64,000 nucleotides of DNA from Cenococcum geophilum 1.58 (lineage: Eukaryota; Ascomycota; Dothideomycetes; Gloniales; Gloniaceae): contig KV748224.1 of NCBI GenBank assembly GCA_001692895.1, forward strand, positions 1,240,001 through 1,304,000, read 5' to 3'. Position numbers and translations under genes: made by a program. This document shows positions 35,863 through 47,700 of the stretch, piece after piece. Numbering within the stretch: position 1 is the stretch's first letter; each line of letters starts with the position of its first letter. Under the pieces are notes generated by a model. That model ran no database searches. It was not told the origin of the DNA and saw nothing but the letters and a program-made list of their open reading frames with translations.

Positions 35863-37570
35863 CTTTATAATTAGCTAGAAATATAGCTAGAAATAGAAAG
35901 TAGTATTAATCCTAGCTATCCGCGTATAGGAGATATACTCCTTCTTTACCAGCTTTCTTTAATGCTGTAGCTATTATTAGTATAACTATATAAGTAGTAG
36001 GGTTATCACTAAAGTATACGTTTAAGGATAGCCGTAAGGGCCTTATATTATACCGCTAGTTATATTATTTAGTTGCTAGGTATATAGACTAGGAGGTATA
36101 TAAGCAGTAATAGGGCTAGTTAATTTACAGATTATTAAACGTATAGTTTAATATTTCTAATTAAAATATAAAGCGGCCATGCTTTCTTACCGCCGGCGTA
36201 TTATATTAAGTAGGTCTTATCGCTAGCTAATATAATTAGCACTACAGTTGCGCCAAACAGCAGCTACTCTTACGTCTTTTACTACTAGTCTACTGTGTTA
36301 AGTTTATTATATATTCTTATTCCTACTAATAAGTACTACCTTACTAGCGAGAAAGTTATATCTTCTTAAAAAGGGCCGTAACTAATAAGGAGGGATATAA
36401 TCTCTAAAGTATTGCGGTAACGTACTAGCAGCTACTAGTCCCCTATAGTTAGAATTATTTTAATCTACTGCGGTTACTTACTCTTAGATTACATCTATTT
36501 CTAAAGTAGTTTTACTTTAACATCTTTAGCACTCTAGTAAGAAAAATAGTTAGTAAATATTCCCTAAAGCCTAATATCGTTAAACTACTTATCAATAGCG
36601 CGGTTAGAAGTTCTATAGTTTACCCACTATAAGACCTATACGTATTCTGCCTTACTACTAAATAGGTAAAATAGGGGAGGTGCCTTATTTAGTGCACTGC
36701 TAGTACGTCTAATACGCGGTATAATGTTATATACTACTATAGTATTGTCTATAGTTTGCGGATTTCCTTAGTTCCGTTTTAAAGGCTTTCCTATAGTACA
36801 GCTAGTGGCCTCTTTAAATATTTTAGTCTAAAAGACGTCCGTAGATATTCTAGTTAAAGTTTACTAATTAGTCTTAACTATTAGAAGGTTGTACACCCTA
36901 TTAAATATTACGGAATTATTGTTATAGTATATATCCGTAGCTCTATTATTCGGCTTATTAATAATATTATCGCCTAGAGCTTATACTAGTAGCTACTTAT
37001 TATCTTACTCTAATTTAACCTTATAATTAGTTATATAATACCCTTTTAAGGCTTAATAGCATAATAGTATATTGTTGTTTATATATTGTATAAGTGGCCA
37101 CTTATTATATTATTCTAGCTTAGCCCTATAATTGGCTGTCTAATACTCCTTTAAGCTTTAATAGCGTAAGGGTATATTATTATTTATCTCTTTAATATTA
37201 ACGGCCTTATATCTATCCTTCTTCCGTTTCTATTATCTTATTAAATAATATTATTTATAACGGGTTAGACCGCCCGTGCTTTTTACTTTAGTTCTATACT
37301 TTCTATATTACCGCTAGATAGAGCTTATTTATAAATTACCGCATTAAACTATAACTTACTGCAGTTTAGTTAAAAGGGGGCTAAAAATAAGATCCGTGTA
37401 GAACTATATGTTTAAAGTAAGAGTACGGCAATATCTATAGACACTAACGCGCTAGATAGCGCAACCCGTTATATTTTACACTAATTTACACTAAATTGCG
37501 TTACATTAGGCTAGGAGGCTCTACTTATTACTAATATCGCGCTACCTCTTTATTATACTAAGCGCAGAAT
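35863..37570 (-). pseudogene. Plavaka-type transposase, N-terminal and core part
   Basis: Minus-strand first part of the Plavaka transposase interrupted by copia. Visible: VYNIIPRIRRTSSALNKAP, YLFSSKAEYVQVLQWV, and at about 36245-36165 the family hallmark LIILASDKTYLIQYAGGKK followed by AWPLYFN, then IRLIICKLTSPITAYIPPS, LRLSLNVYF, KKAGKEGVYLLYADSQD and the end FLAIFLAI, reaching the copia border. In the family this block is PIILASDKTxLTxFAGxKxAWPVYL, then cADGxxRxxFPILAxYIADYPEQ. Removing copia gives NYKE-stop-VTLIGIKSGCK, the expected continuation. The N-terminal end near 37570 is uncertain. Confidence 0.82.
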
Positions 37571-37589
37571 TCTAAACACTACTATTCAC

Positions 37590-38980
37590 TACTTAGGATA
37601 CTAGACTATCTTTTATAATAGGACTCGATATACAACAGCAGTATACTATAAATGCGGTGTAGTATAACTCTACGAGCGTTATAGACCCGTAAAAAGACAT
37701 ATAGCTTATTACCGGCTTAGGTATTACTGCGGAGAGACTTAATATTATTAAGCGGACTTTTAAGCAGGTTATTATTAAGGACAGCATCCTATATATTTTA
37801 TTTCGCGAATAACTAAATAATTTATTGCGTAAGTAGGTAATCCGAAAAGTTATCTATTAGGTAGTAGAATGTAAGAAGGCACTAGCGCTATAGGTATATA
37901 AGGCTATATAGAATATACTAGCCTACGTATAGTTAAATATACATAAAAAGATAAAGGTGCTAGGGCGGCCTGGCATTAACTATATAGTAGATACGGAAAG
38001 GGGGCATACGGCTACTATAAACTCGTAGAGTTTATCCTAGCTTAACTATACGTAGAACTGCGGCTATAATCTTAAATAACTTATTATACTACTTTATAGG
38101 CGGAAACTAGATAGTATAAACTTAGTCCTAAGTATAGATGTAGCCTTAAGTCTAGTATCGCTGTCTAATGCGCCTTAAGACCTATATACAGTTAAATATT
38201 AGCTACTAGCCAAGATATTTTTTAAAGGCTAGGGTAGATTGTAATAAGGCGTAGATATAGGCCGCCTATATAGAGACTATACCTATCCAAAACAATAGGG
38301 CCTTAAGGGCTGCTTTATTAAGGGCAGTTTATTATAGGGTAGACTAAGTTATATTTACAGCTATCTATAGAGATAGTATATAGGTGTCCATTATAATTAT
38401 AATATATTACTAACATTTATCTAGCCCTATCTCTAACGCAATACATTTCGCTAGGTGGGCTAAAAGGTATTAATTAATTATAGTTAATCTAATCTATATA
38501 GAGATAGTAACTTTAGTTAAGTTTACCTTGTAATAAAACCTCCTATTACACTAGGAAGCCCTAAGATTATTGCCTATATATATAATCTTAGGTTATCTAG
38601 ATATAGTATAGCAAATCGCCTTTACTATAGGCTCTTCTATTAGGGGCAATTACATAAATATTATATTTATCCTATATTTTACTAGCTAGTAGCTAGTATA
38701 GTAGGATAAGTATTATTTTAAGGACTTATAGCGTTAACGATAAGTTTTTTTAAGATATAGTAAGGGCGTGATAATACTAGGAATAGTATAGCCTAGGTTA
38801 GGGAACTGCCTATATAAGTAAAAGAGGGCGTTAAGTTACGTTACCTTAGCGGCAGCTAAGCAAGAAAAGGATTAGATCCTATTTAGGGCTATTATAGTTT
38901 AGTAAAAATAGAGGCGGCCTATACTATATAAAGAGTAATTAATAATAGTTATAGTTATTAGTAAGATATCTAGACTATAA
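37590..38980 (+). pseudogene. Unidentified coding-like relic
   Basis: A plus-strand frame reads ITAERLNIIKRTFKQVIIKD (about 37720-37780), then KVIYQVVECKKALALQVYKA, and GRPGINYIVDTERGHTATIN at about 37967-38020. This resembles the helix-turn-helix plus GRP linker of transposases, but no catalytic motif is visible and another frame becomes more protein-like after about 38240. It could be a DNA transposon or accessory gene of one. Stops are all of RIP type. Family not recognised. Confidence 0.35.
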
Positions 38981-39340
38981 TCTAACCAGTTAAGTACTTA
39001 AAATCTAGATTATAGATTAGTATTAATTAACCGCTAGCCTATAAGGAATAGAAATTAAAATTACTAAACTTAACAAATTAGGCTATCTTTACTATAATGC
39101 GTAGTATTCCTAATAATTAAATCGGACTTAGTTAATCGGACTATTTATAATCCGTAATCTAAGCTAATTAAATTATAATTAGATTACCCGGACCACAATC
39201 CCAATTAGCTTAATTAAATAGTAATTAATAATCGCGATTATAGGATACTATATATATCTAAAAAATCTTCTAAAGTAAGTACTTATCTATTAAAATTCTA
39301 GTATAAAGGTGCTTATTTTTTAAGATATTAACTACTAATA
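38980..39340. other. AT-rich stretch without a recognised gene
   Basis: Repeated TTAAATCGG/TTAATCGGAC, TAATTAAATTATAATTAG and TAATTAATAATCGCGATTA palindromic segments; the last recurs at about 40138-40155 as TAATTAATAATCGCGATAA. These might be the subterminal ends of a decayed DNA transposon spanning 39200-40160, but no clear terminal repeat or target duplication was found. Confidence 0.35.
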
Positions 39341-39344
39341 GCTT

Positions 39345-39735
39345 CTAAGACTAAAGAAACTAAATCTACCTCTACTTTAACCTTACTATTGTATCAGCTC
39401 CATTAGCACCCCTATTAAATCCTTTAAATCCTTTAAATAATAATAATTTTACTTTTTAAGAAGGCGGAAAGACTTACCTATATAGTAAACAAATGCTAGC
39501 TATAAAAAGAAAGAAGAAAGGCTAGTTTTAAAATTATAGTAAAGAAATATACTATAAGGATAATATATAATAGTTCTAGCTGTGCTTAAAATACTTAAAT
39601 AAGAAGCAGTTTAAGGCCTATAAGACAATTTCTATATTCTATCTATAAAACCATTTTAAAGCAGATTATTTTATTATAAAAATAAGCACTTAAATTAATA
39701 AATTTACTATCCTCCCGTAATACCTTCCATTATAA
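39345..39735 (+). pseudogene. Possible BED-finger N-terminus of a hAT transposase
   Basis: Plus-strand frame: a Leu/Pro/Asn stretch (PLNPLNNNN), FQEGGKTYLYSKQMLAIKRK, YYKDNIQQFQLCLKYLNKKQ, FKAYKTISIFYLQNHFKADY. A Cys followed by Tyr two residues on and a terminal His with a Tyr (both Tyr possible RIP products of Cys and His) resembles a BED zinc finger. The rest of such a transposase is not seen. Tentative. Confidence 0.3.
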
Positions 39736-39861
39736 TCTACCGTTTTTTACTATAATCTACCGTAATTTACGGCAATCTGCGGCAATATATCTATAATATA
39801 TCTGTAATATTTATAATGCCTATAACCTCTACTAAGCCTATAAAACTCCACCAATTTCCAC

Positions 39862-40055
39862 TATAAAAATGTTAGTTATACTTACCGCCCCTAGCTAGAA
39901 AATTGTTTACTATTAGTATATTAGCGGCCCTTATAACATATTAGCCTATACTACCCCTAATAATTTTTCTTCCTCTTCTTCTCCTTAGTTTGGTATCTTT
40001 ATATATATAGTATTGTTTAAGCTTTATCTTAAAGGCATTTATTTAAGCTATTATA
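39862..40055 (+). repeat. LTR remnant related to E7
   Basis: The right half aligns with the E7 LTR: TTCTCCTTAGTTTGGTATCT, ATTGTTTAAGCTTTATCTTA and AGGCATTTATTTAAGC followed by TATTATA where E7 has CGTGATA. The left border at 39862 is placed by weak similarity to TGTAACGG. No matching target duplication, no internal sequence, so it is a solo LTR or fragment. Confidence 0.6.
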
Positions 40056-40380
40056 AATAGAGCTAAGTCCTAATATAGAGATACGGATCCGCCACCCTTA
40101 TCTTTTACCCCTATTAGTATAGCAATTGGGAGATTATAATTAATAATCGCGATAAAATCGGCAATTTAATAGGATTGTTGGGAATGCTAGTAATGCGCTT
40201 ATCTATTTTAGAGATTATAATTATTAAAAGTCTATCTTATTTGGCTATAATATATAATACTATAATATGCCGTATTTTATCTAGTGCTATAGCAAAATCA
40301 TAAATGCTAAAGGCCTATAGCTACTACTACTCTTAACTTCTATCTAGTATCCTTATTTAAGGGTCTCGCTACTAGTAAAG
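40056..40380. other. No gene recognised
   Basis: AT-rich sequence with one copy of the ATTAATAATCGCGAT palindrome-like word near 40140; nothing else supported. Confidence 0.5.
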
Positions 40381-40429
40381 TCTATAACATCCATCCTTAC
40401 TACCCTTTTTATATTCCAATACCACTAAC

Positions 40430-40495
40430 ATCCTCTCTATTATTATTATCCTCTCCATTATCGTTATCCTCTCCATTATCGTTATCCTCGCTATT
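40430..40495. repeat. 18-bp minisatellite
   Basis: Three to four units of CTCTCCATTATCGTTATC, slightly diverged. On the minus strand the frame of the host relic reads repeated EDNDNG, which explains the periodicity as a low-complexity protein segment. Confidence 0.8.
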
Positions 40496-40559
40496 ATTAC
40501 TGGCACCGTCCTAGCTGTTATTATTAGCGCCTTCTCCATTAGCCTCGTTCTACGCTTTA

Positions 40560-41215
40560 CTGTAGTTTGCAAAAGTATTGCGAAAATCAAAATTAAGCGA
40601 GCCACGCACACTTTTGGTGAGTTTACTATACAAATTGTATACCTACCACGCCTATACGTATTATTTAATAAAGTAAGTATATAGAACTATAGAATAGATA
40701 CTACTTTATAAATTTAAGGCATAGTAGGCTATTATATAACGTAGTGGTGGAGTTATAGGTAGTAGAGCCTTAAAACGCTTAAAATCGTATAAAATGCTTT
40801 TATAACTATAAAAATGTCTTATTTTATAAAACTAGTAAATAGAACTATAAAATAGATACTAATTTATAATTTTAGATATATAGTAGCTTAGTAGAAAACG
40901 TAGTAATAGAGCTTTTAGGGGTAGTTAGTATTTAGAGTTGGAAAGCGTTGTAGCTTAGTAGTCTTGGCAACGAAAACCGCGACTTAAACGTTTTACCCAG
41001 CCCAACGCTCTATTACCTAAAATTCTACAACTACATTATTTACTAAGCTGCTACGCATTTAAAATTATAAAGCAGTATCCATTTTATAGTTCTATCTACC
41101 AGTTTTATAAATAATACTTATTTTTAGTGGTTGTAGAAGCGTACTCACCAAAAGTCGATGTTGTGTGTACGTGGCTCGCTTAATTTGATTTTCGCAATAC
41201 TTTTGCAAACCACAG
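40560..41215. mobile_element. Tc1/mariner-type non-autonomous element with long inverted repeats
   Basis: 656 bp bounded by near-perfect terminal inverted repeats of about 50 bp starting CTGT[A/G]GTTTGCAAAAGTATT and continuing GCGAAAATCAAATTAAGCGAG, with TA at both flanks (40558-40559, 41216-41217). The CAGTGG..TTGCAAAAGTATT end and TA target are typical of Tc1-like elements. Inside are two direct copies of a segment starting AGAACTATA[G/A]AATAGATACTA (40684 and 40842) and an inverted copy ending at 41091 (TTTATAGTTCT). No transposase ORF. The inverted repeats are barely RIP-mutated; the interior is more so. Confidence 0.88.
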
Positions 41216-41871
41216 TAGTATAATTACCAGTGCTACTAATATTTACTACACCTACGAAGTTAGGGATAGTAATGTCAAAGTTAACGTCTATGCTATATGA
41301 AATAGGCGTATAATTAGCTGTACGCTAGCGGTAGATACGCTATATAGTTTCGTTGACGTTAAACAGGGCAATAAGTTACTAGAAGTGCTCTTTCTACTTA
41401 AAATTCTTAAGGTTAATAAATACCTTATTATCCTTACACCACTTCTTAATTTTATAGTATGCAGTATTTATAAAGGTTTTATTGCTAGTATAATAATTAT
41501 AGACTACTTAGGGACTACTAATAATAATAAGGCCTACTTATAGTCTAGTAATTATAAAAAGGTTCCTTACTATATCCTAGATAAGTTTTAGCGGACTAGC
41601 AACTGTTATATTATATACTAATAACACTACCTAGCCGCCTTAAATACCGTTAACGGTAAAGACCTTAATCTTACTAACTACTAGCGTAAATTCCCGCCAT
41701 TTACTGCCATCTTACTAGGCGTAGCACTATTCTTTAAGCATATACAGCGCTACGAAGTAGATAGTAAGTTAGGCGATATACGGAACGATAAGGCTAATCT
41801 CTAATAGCTTAAACCTAAAGCCTATTAGCTCTATAGCTACCTAAATATATATTAAGCATAGACTAGGTTAT

Positions 41872-42104
41872 ATATTAATTATTAGGTGAAACCTAAGTAG
41901 ATAATTATATAGCCGCAAGGTACGGGCGACCCTAGGGCAACCCAGGGGTGACTTCTCCGTAAGGTATGTGCTCTGCATATACCTAAGGAAAACCCTTTCT
42001 ACCTCGCACACAGATTCCTTCTTTTCCCTTAAAGATTCGTCTCTGTCTATACAATACACCTATTATTCTATTATTAGACTCCCTATCTATATCTTTACCT
42101 TATA
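41872..42104 (+). repeat. E8 5' LTR
   Basis: About 230 bp ending TTACCTTATA (RIP form of CCTTACA). It shares blocks with E6 LTRs read in reverse: GCGACCCTAGGGCAACCC, CCTTAAAGATTCGTCT, and the internal start TTTAAATCCTTCCTA directly after the LTR, which is the same as next to the E6 5' LTR. The left border is uncertain because its TG end has decayed. Confidence 0.65.
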
Positions 42105-42149
42105 TTTAAATCCTTCCTAATCCCCTTAGGAGGATAGCCGGTTTAATTT

Positions 42150-42993
42150 TTCTATAATACCTCCAAAAAGAAAACTAACGCCTACACCTAACGGTAATAC
42201 GCTAGCAATATAACCGTAGAACGTCTTAGGATCTAGTGTAGATAAAACCGCTAGAAGTATACTAGCAGCATCTAAGCCATTTTCTAAATCTTAAAACGAT
42301 TAGATATTTATAAACGCTAAAGACTAGTTTAACTTATATACCTAGGCTTAATAGAAGCTTAGTAAGGTTACTAGCGTTCTACCTAATACCGCTAATATAA
42401 AGGAGCTAGATAAGCTAGCTAAGAAAATAGCTAACTTATAGAGTATTATTAATTTAATAAAGCCCTCCCGTTGCCTCTTTAGTAAAGAGTATAAGTTACG
42501 TAGTAAACGTATACGCTAATTAAATCTTAACGCCCTAGTTAAGAAGTTACTACCTAATATTAGCGGTACTACTCAACAGCATTTTAACTAGTAGATTGCC
42601 GCAGTTAAGAACCGATTTAAGGTTAATAATGCTAACTATAACTATAAGCGACGCACGCGCTAGGCTATTAAAGGTCTTATAAAAGAGAAGATAATTACCT
42701 AACTAGTTTATTACCGGTTAGGCACTAAGGATAAGGGTCTATTACTATAGGACAAATTTAAAACTATGGTCCAAGACTAGATTAGGAACCCTATAGTAAG
42801 ACGCTTTAATAACGCTATAATATACTATACGGCTATTATAAAGGAGAACTAGAGGTTTAACGTCTTCCTAGCCCATATATATAGCTTAGAGGACCTCTTC
42901 TTATATACCCCTTTTATTAATCCTAAACAATAGGTAAACTTTTAGTTCTTACGTCTCCCAGCCTACCTATAAGTAGAGCTCTTCCGCTAGAAC
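42150..42993 (+). pseudogene. gag: E8 gag, first block
   Basis: Plus-strand gag relic. The start codon is probably ATA at 42152 (from ATG), giving PPKRKLTPTPNGNTLA. Then SVDKTARSILAASKPFSKS, a helix-rich stretch (NTANIKELDKLAKKIANL), AAVKNRFKVNNANYNYKRRT (charged, with Lys/Arg), IKGLIKEKIITQLVYYRLGT, FKTMVQDQIRNPIVRRFNN and HIYSLEDLFLYTPFI. It ends at the E7 insertion site. No catalytic domain, as expected for gag. Confidence 0.7.
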
Positions 42994-43204
42994 TGTAACG
43001 GCGCTATCGCACGTTACCTGCCAAATTCTGCTATATTCTGCCGACCTGTAATTGGCCCGCCCAAAGCTAGCGCCTTAGCAGCTTACCCTATATATTTGTT
43101 TACATCGGTCCTAGCGACCCCTTTTTCTTCTCTTTAGCTTAGTATCTTCGTAATACAGCATTCGTTTAAGCTTCGGTTTAGAGGCATTTATTTAAGCCGT
43201 GATA
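42994..43204 (+). repeat. E7 5' LTR
   Basis: 211 bp, TGTAACGGCGCTATCGCACG to GCCGTGATA; the 3' copy ends GCCGTGACA. Only a handful of transitions separate the two, so E7 is relatively young or lightly mutated in its LTRs. Confidence 0.95.
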
Positions 43205-43434
43205 TTATACTAAGCTCTCCCTACCTTGCCTGGGAAGGCCTTAATAATATCCCACCCTAAAGAAACTTCGTCTGTAACAACGCATTAACGCGCTATACTT
43301 AGACACCAAAACAACTCTATATTGCTTGGGAAGGCCTAGATAATATCCTACCTTATAAGCTAGATAGGACTAGACCTATACCCCCAGAATTAAAACTAAA
43401 GCGTATAATACCAACGAACCTTAGGAAGCTAACG

Positions 43435-44650
43435 ATGGCACCTAAAGTAAGCTTATTTAAGAGAGCTGCCTCTACCCGAGAGGAACCTGAGATCTAATTA
43501 GGATCAGAAATTAAAGATAATAATAATATTATAGACATACGCGAGCAGATTCGCGCCCTTGTAGCCAGCCAGGAAGCCGATTGTCTTAAAGTAAAAAATA
43601 TACAAGAGACCCTACAAGAGATCCTAGAAAGCCTTACGGCCCTATAAAATAGCCTAGCTTCCCCTTTTTAAAGCCCTAGCCGACCTGTTTACTCTACTAA
43701 ATGCGATATACTAGGGAGTATGGATACAATGACAAAGTAATTAAAGTCCGTTAAGCTCCCTAACCCCCTACTACTGTCTAACGGGATAGACCCTACCTTT
43801 AAGAATTAGAGGATTTAAGTATAAGGAAAGNTCCGCGTTAANNACAACTATTTCCTTTCTAAAGAAGCTAAAATGCTCTACCTCTTTAGTNNAACCACTN
43901 GGGACNCCNAACGGCACCTTTAAGCNAAGTTTAAGGACGACTCCCCTGTCTAATTTATATCTGTTAACAAGATAATATAGCACCTAGCGGCTATCTATAT
44001 TAACCCAAATAAAGTATAGGATGCCTGTTATAACTATAATTACCTAATAATAAAACCGAACTAACCCTTTGCCAAATTCTAGACTTAATTCCTATACCTT
44101 GTAGGAAAAGGCTAGGTTCCCTTTAAAAACTACTAATTAGACCTGTACGATAAGCTAACAATCCAGCTATAAGAAAAGATTGCTGTAACCTTAGATAACC
44201 TACTAACCTACGAAAGACTCGCAGCTCGTTGCTTATTATTAGACTTAGAACTAAAGCGGATTAACGCCCGCCCTAATTAGTAGAAGCGACTCCGTAATAA
44301 TCGGAACTCGCTAGCTATACCTATAGGAGCTAGAGCAGGAAGATAAGTTACAACTACTCTTATACTAAAGGCGGTTATAACTACACACTAGCGAGCCTTA
44401 CCCAACTAGCTACGTACCACACCATTAACTAGTATTTGCTATAATACTCCAATCGACCCTACCTCGGCTACGTGCTTTAACTGCGATAAGTAAGGTTACT
44501 TTACCTTATCCTGCCCGGAGCTAAAGGATATAGGCGATATTAAGGAAATAAAGGAAGGAGAAACGTCCAATAAGTCGGGAAAAGAAGAACCCTAGAGAAA
44601 GACTCCCCCCTAGGGTACCTTATTAATCTCAAAGAGATTAATCTTAGTTA
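43435..44650 (+). pseudogene. gag: E7 gag with zinc knuckle
   Basis: Plus-strand gag relic from ATG at 43435 (MAPKVSLFKRAASTREEPEI, then a RIP-type TAA). Further: EIKDNNNIIDIREQIRALVA, IQETLQEILESLTAL, PLLLSNGIDPTFKN. A zinc knuckle at 44473-44514 reads CFNCDK-stop-GYFTLSC, i.e. C-x2-C-x4-H-x4-C with His changed to Tyr and Gln or Trp to stop. The nominal start could be extended upstream (a frame from about 43205), but the ATG is the first good one. Confidence 0.82.
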
Positions 44651-44719
44651 GTTAATAGGTGGAAAGTATTTTATAGTTCTATATATAGTATCTTAAAATN
44701 NATATAGAGTTAATATAAC

Positions 44720-47700
44720 CGCCCTTATTAACACTAGAGCAAATAGCTTCGCCTTTATAAATACTGCCTATATAAATAATGTTGCTAAGTTTCTAAATAC
44801 AGAAACTATCTAACTAGAGAAGCCTGTCTAGGTAAAGGGCTATAACGGCTAAGCCGGTTAGCCCGTTACCTATATCTTAAAGTTATATATCGCTCTTAAC
44901 GGACGACGCCAATATAGCATCCCCTTTTACATCCTAGACCTAGGGTCCCACAATATAATCCTTAGACGAAAATAGATGTCCTATTTTAATATTTGGTTAA
45001 ACGTATAAAAAAGACGGTTTATCTGGCCGGAGGATAGACTAAGGTTGCCCTCCTTTATTAGGGAGATCTGAACTAACCGTAAGACACTAGCTGTAAGGGG
45101 TAACCCTACCTACTAGTAGGATATCCGGGCCCGTAACCTAGCCTTTACCTAAGAGGACGCCCGCCGCGAAGCTAGAAAGAACTCTATACTAATAAAGATA
45201 CTCTCCCAAAGCGCTACGTTTAAAGAGGACTCTATATATGGAAGCGGGACAGATAATGACGTAGATAATGTCTAAATTATACAGATCTAACCGTTATAGA
45301 AAAGAACGTATTAATAGGATATAAGGGATAACCTCCGAAAGATATAATAGGAGCTAAAAGGAGTAATAATAACGCTAGTACCTTAGAAGTCCCTAAAGTT
45401 ATATACGCCCCTATTATTAGTTAACCCCCCTACCGTAAATATCACCGTAATTAGTGCTATAGCGTTCCACTTTAATATATACNNNAAGGACAATAANGTC
45501 TTTACAACGAGCCTATATAAGATTAACTAAATTATTAATAATAGAGAGGAAAGGCTAGATAAGGAAACCAACAAGGAACTAGTTAAACGCCTCCTTCCTA
45601 CTATTTATATAGGCTATAAGGATGCATTCTTAAAGGCGGCCTTAGATAAGTTACCCCCCTACTAGATATATGATTATAAGATTTAATTAGAGGCCAATAA
45701 CTCGCTATACTATAGCCCCCTCTACTATTAATTAATAGATAAGCTAAAAGTAATAAAGTAGTACTTAATTAACAACCTGGATAAAGGGTTTATTAAGCTA
45801 AGTTAAGCCCCTTTTACTTCCCCTATTCTGTTTGTAAAAAAGCCTAATAAAGGCCTTTGTTTTTATATTAACTATTAAAAGCTAAACGCTATTACTTAAA
45901 AGAACCAGTATCCTATTTCTTTAATTAACGAGACCCTTGCACGTCTAAGCTAGGTAAAGATTTTTACTAAACTTAATATCCGCCAAGCTTTCTACTAAAT
46001 TAGGATAGACCCTACATCCAAAGATTTAATAACGTTCCGTACCTACTATAGTTTCTATAAATATAAAGTTCTTTTTTTTAGACTAATAAACGGACCGGCT
46101 ACGTACTAAAGGTATATAAATGACGTTCTTTTTAATTACCTCAATAAATTCTGTACAGCATACCTAGACGACATTCTTATATACTTAAACAACGAACTTA
46201 AGTATTAAGTTTATATTAAGAAGGTCTTGGAGAGGCTACAGAACGCGGGCTTATAAGTTAATATTAAGAAATGCAAGTTTGGGGTAAAACGTATAAAATA
46301 CCTCGGGTTTATCGTAACTATAAAAGGAATTAAGGTCAACCCTAAAAAGGTAGAGGTAATCTATAACTGGAAGCCCTCTTATATAGTAAAAGGAATCTAG
46401 TCCTTCCTTAGTTTTTATAATTTCTACCGCTGGTTTATCCGTGACTATGGAATTATAGCAAAACCTCTTGTACGACTAACTAGAAAGGATATGCCTTTTA
46501 TTTTTAATAATAGCTATATAGAGGCCTTCGAAAAGGTAAAGGATCGGCTTATCTCTTCCCTAATCCTTTATCACTATAACTTAGACCTTAAATTAATACT
46601 AGAAACAGACGCCTCTAATAGGGTCATAATGGGAATCCTATTATAGTTATATTTAGACGGCGAATAGTATCCTATAGCTTTCTTCTTAAAGATAATAGAC
46701 CCGGCTAAATATAACTATGAAGTACATAATAAAGAAATGCTAGCTATTATTTAATTACTCTCCTAATAGCGCGTAGAGCTTAAAGGTATGAACTCCTGGA
46801 TTAAGATATATATAGATTATAAAGCCCTAAAGTACTTTATAACTATAAAGCAGCTTATAGGGCGATAAGCCTAGTAGGCTAAAATACTCTCCTAATTCTT
46901 CTTTATAATTATATATCGTTTTAGTAAGTAAAACTCTAAGGCTAATACTTTAACCTAAAAAGAACAAGATATAGGACCCTAGGATAAGCTAAAGACCTAA
47001 TATTGGACACGCGCCCTCCTTTATTTAGAATAGCTTAACCTACAGATCCTTAAGGAGCTAGACTCCTAATAAAACAAGCTAGCACCAATAGAGGAGTCCT
47101 TGGATAAGCTAATAGGGCTAATTAACCGCCTCCTAATTGCAAACCGTATAGCTAACGCCTTAAGGGCCCTCTGCGAATAAGCCGTAAAAGGAGACCCTAA
47201 TTTTAAGATAGAGGAAGGATTGCTCCTATACTAGGAGCGGCTTATAGTCCCTAATATTAATAATCTATGGACCGAACTAATCCGCGAAGCTTATTGCTAA
47301 GTCTTTATAGTATACCCTAGCAAGAATAAGACCCGTAAAATTATTAACTGCCGCTATTATTAGCCGAGAATGGTTATAGATATTAATTAATATATATAGA
47401 ACTACAAAGACTGCCGGAGAGCTATAATCCCACGGGATAAGACCCTAGGACTACTTAAGCCACTCCCAATACCAGAGCGCCCTTAGTAGTATATCTTTAT
47501 AGACTTCTATAAACTACCTAGGGACCGTAACGGATATAATATAGTTATAGTTATAGTTAACCGCTTTAGTAAACGCCCGTTCTTAATTCCATGTTATAAA
47601 AACATTAATACTAAAGAGGCAGCCCAGCTATATATCTATTATATTTACCAAATCTACGGACCACCAGATACTATTATATCCAATTATAGGCTATAGTTTA

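Larger units (their letters stand above)
40381..41860 (-). pseudogene. Unidentified coding relic split by a Tc1-type element
   Basis: Minus-strand frame left and right of the 656-bp element. Upstream part (41750-41217) reads KWREFTLVVSKIKVFTVNGI, INTAYYKIKKWCKDNKVFIN, NLKNF, IDVNFDITIPNFVGVVNISS and TGNYT. When the insert and one TA are removed it continues in frame as KA-stop-NEANGEGANNNS and an Asp/Asn/Glu-rich tail. Such an acidic linker fits a transposase or regulatory protein. I do not recognise the family. Confidence 0.4.

Noticed and set aside
40372..40611. 79-codon minus-strand ORF with repeated MERITI units.
   Set aside because: Product of the 18-bp minisatellite read in another frame; the host relic frame instead gives an acidic EDNDNG repeat.
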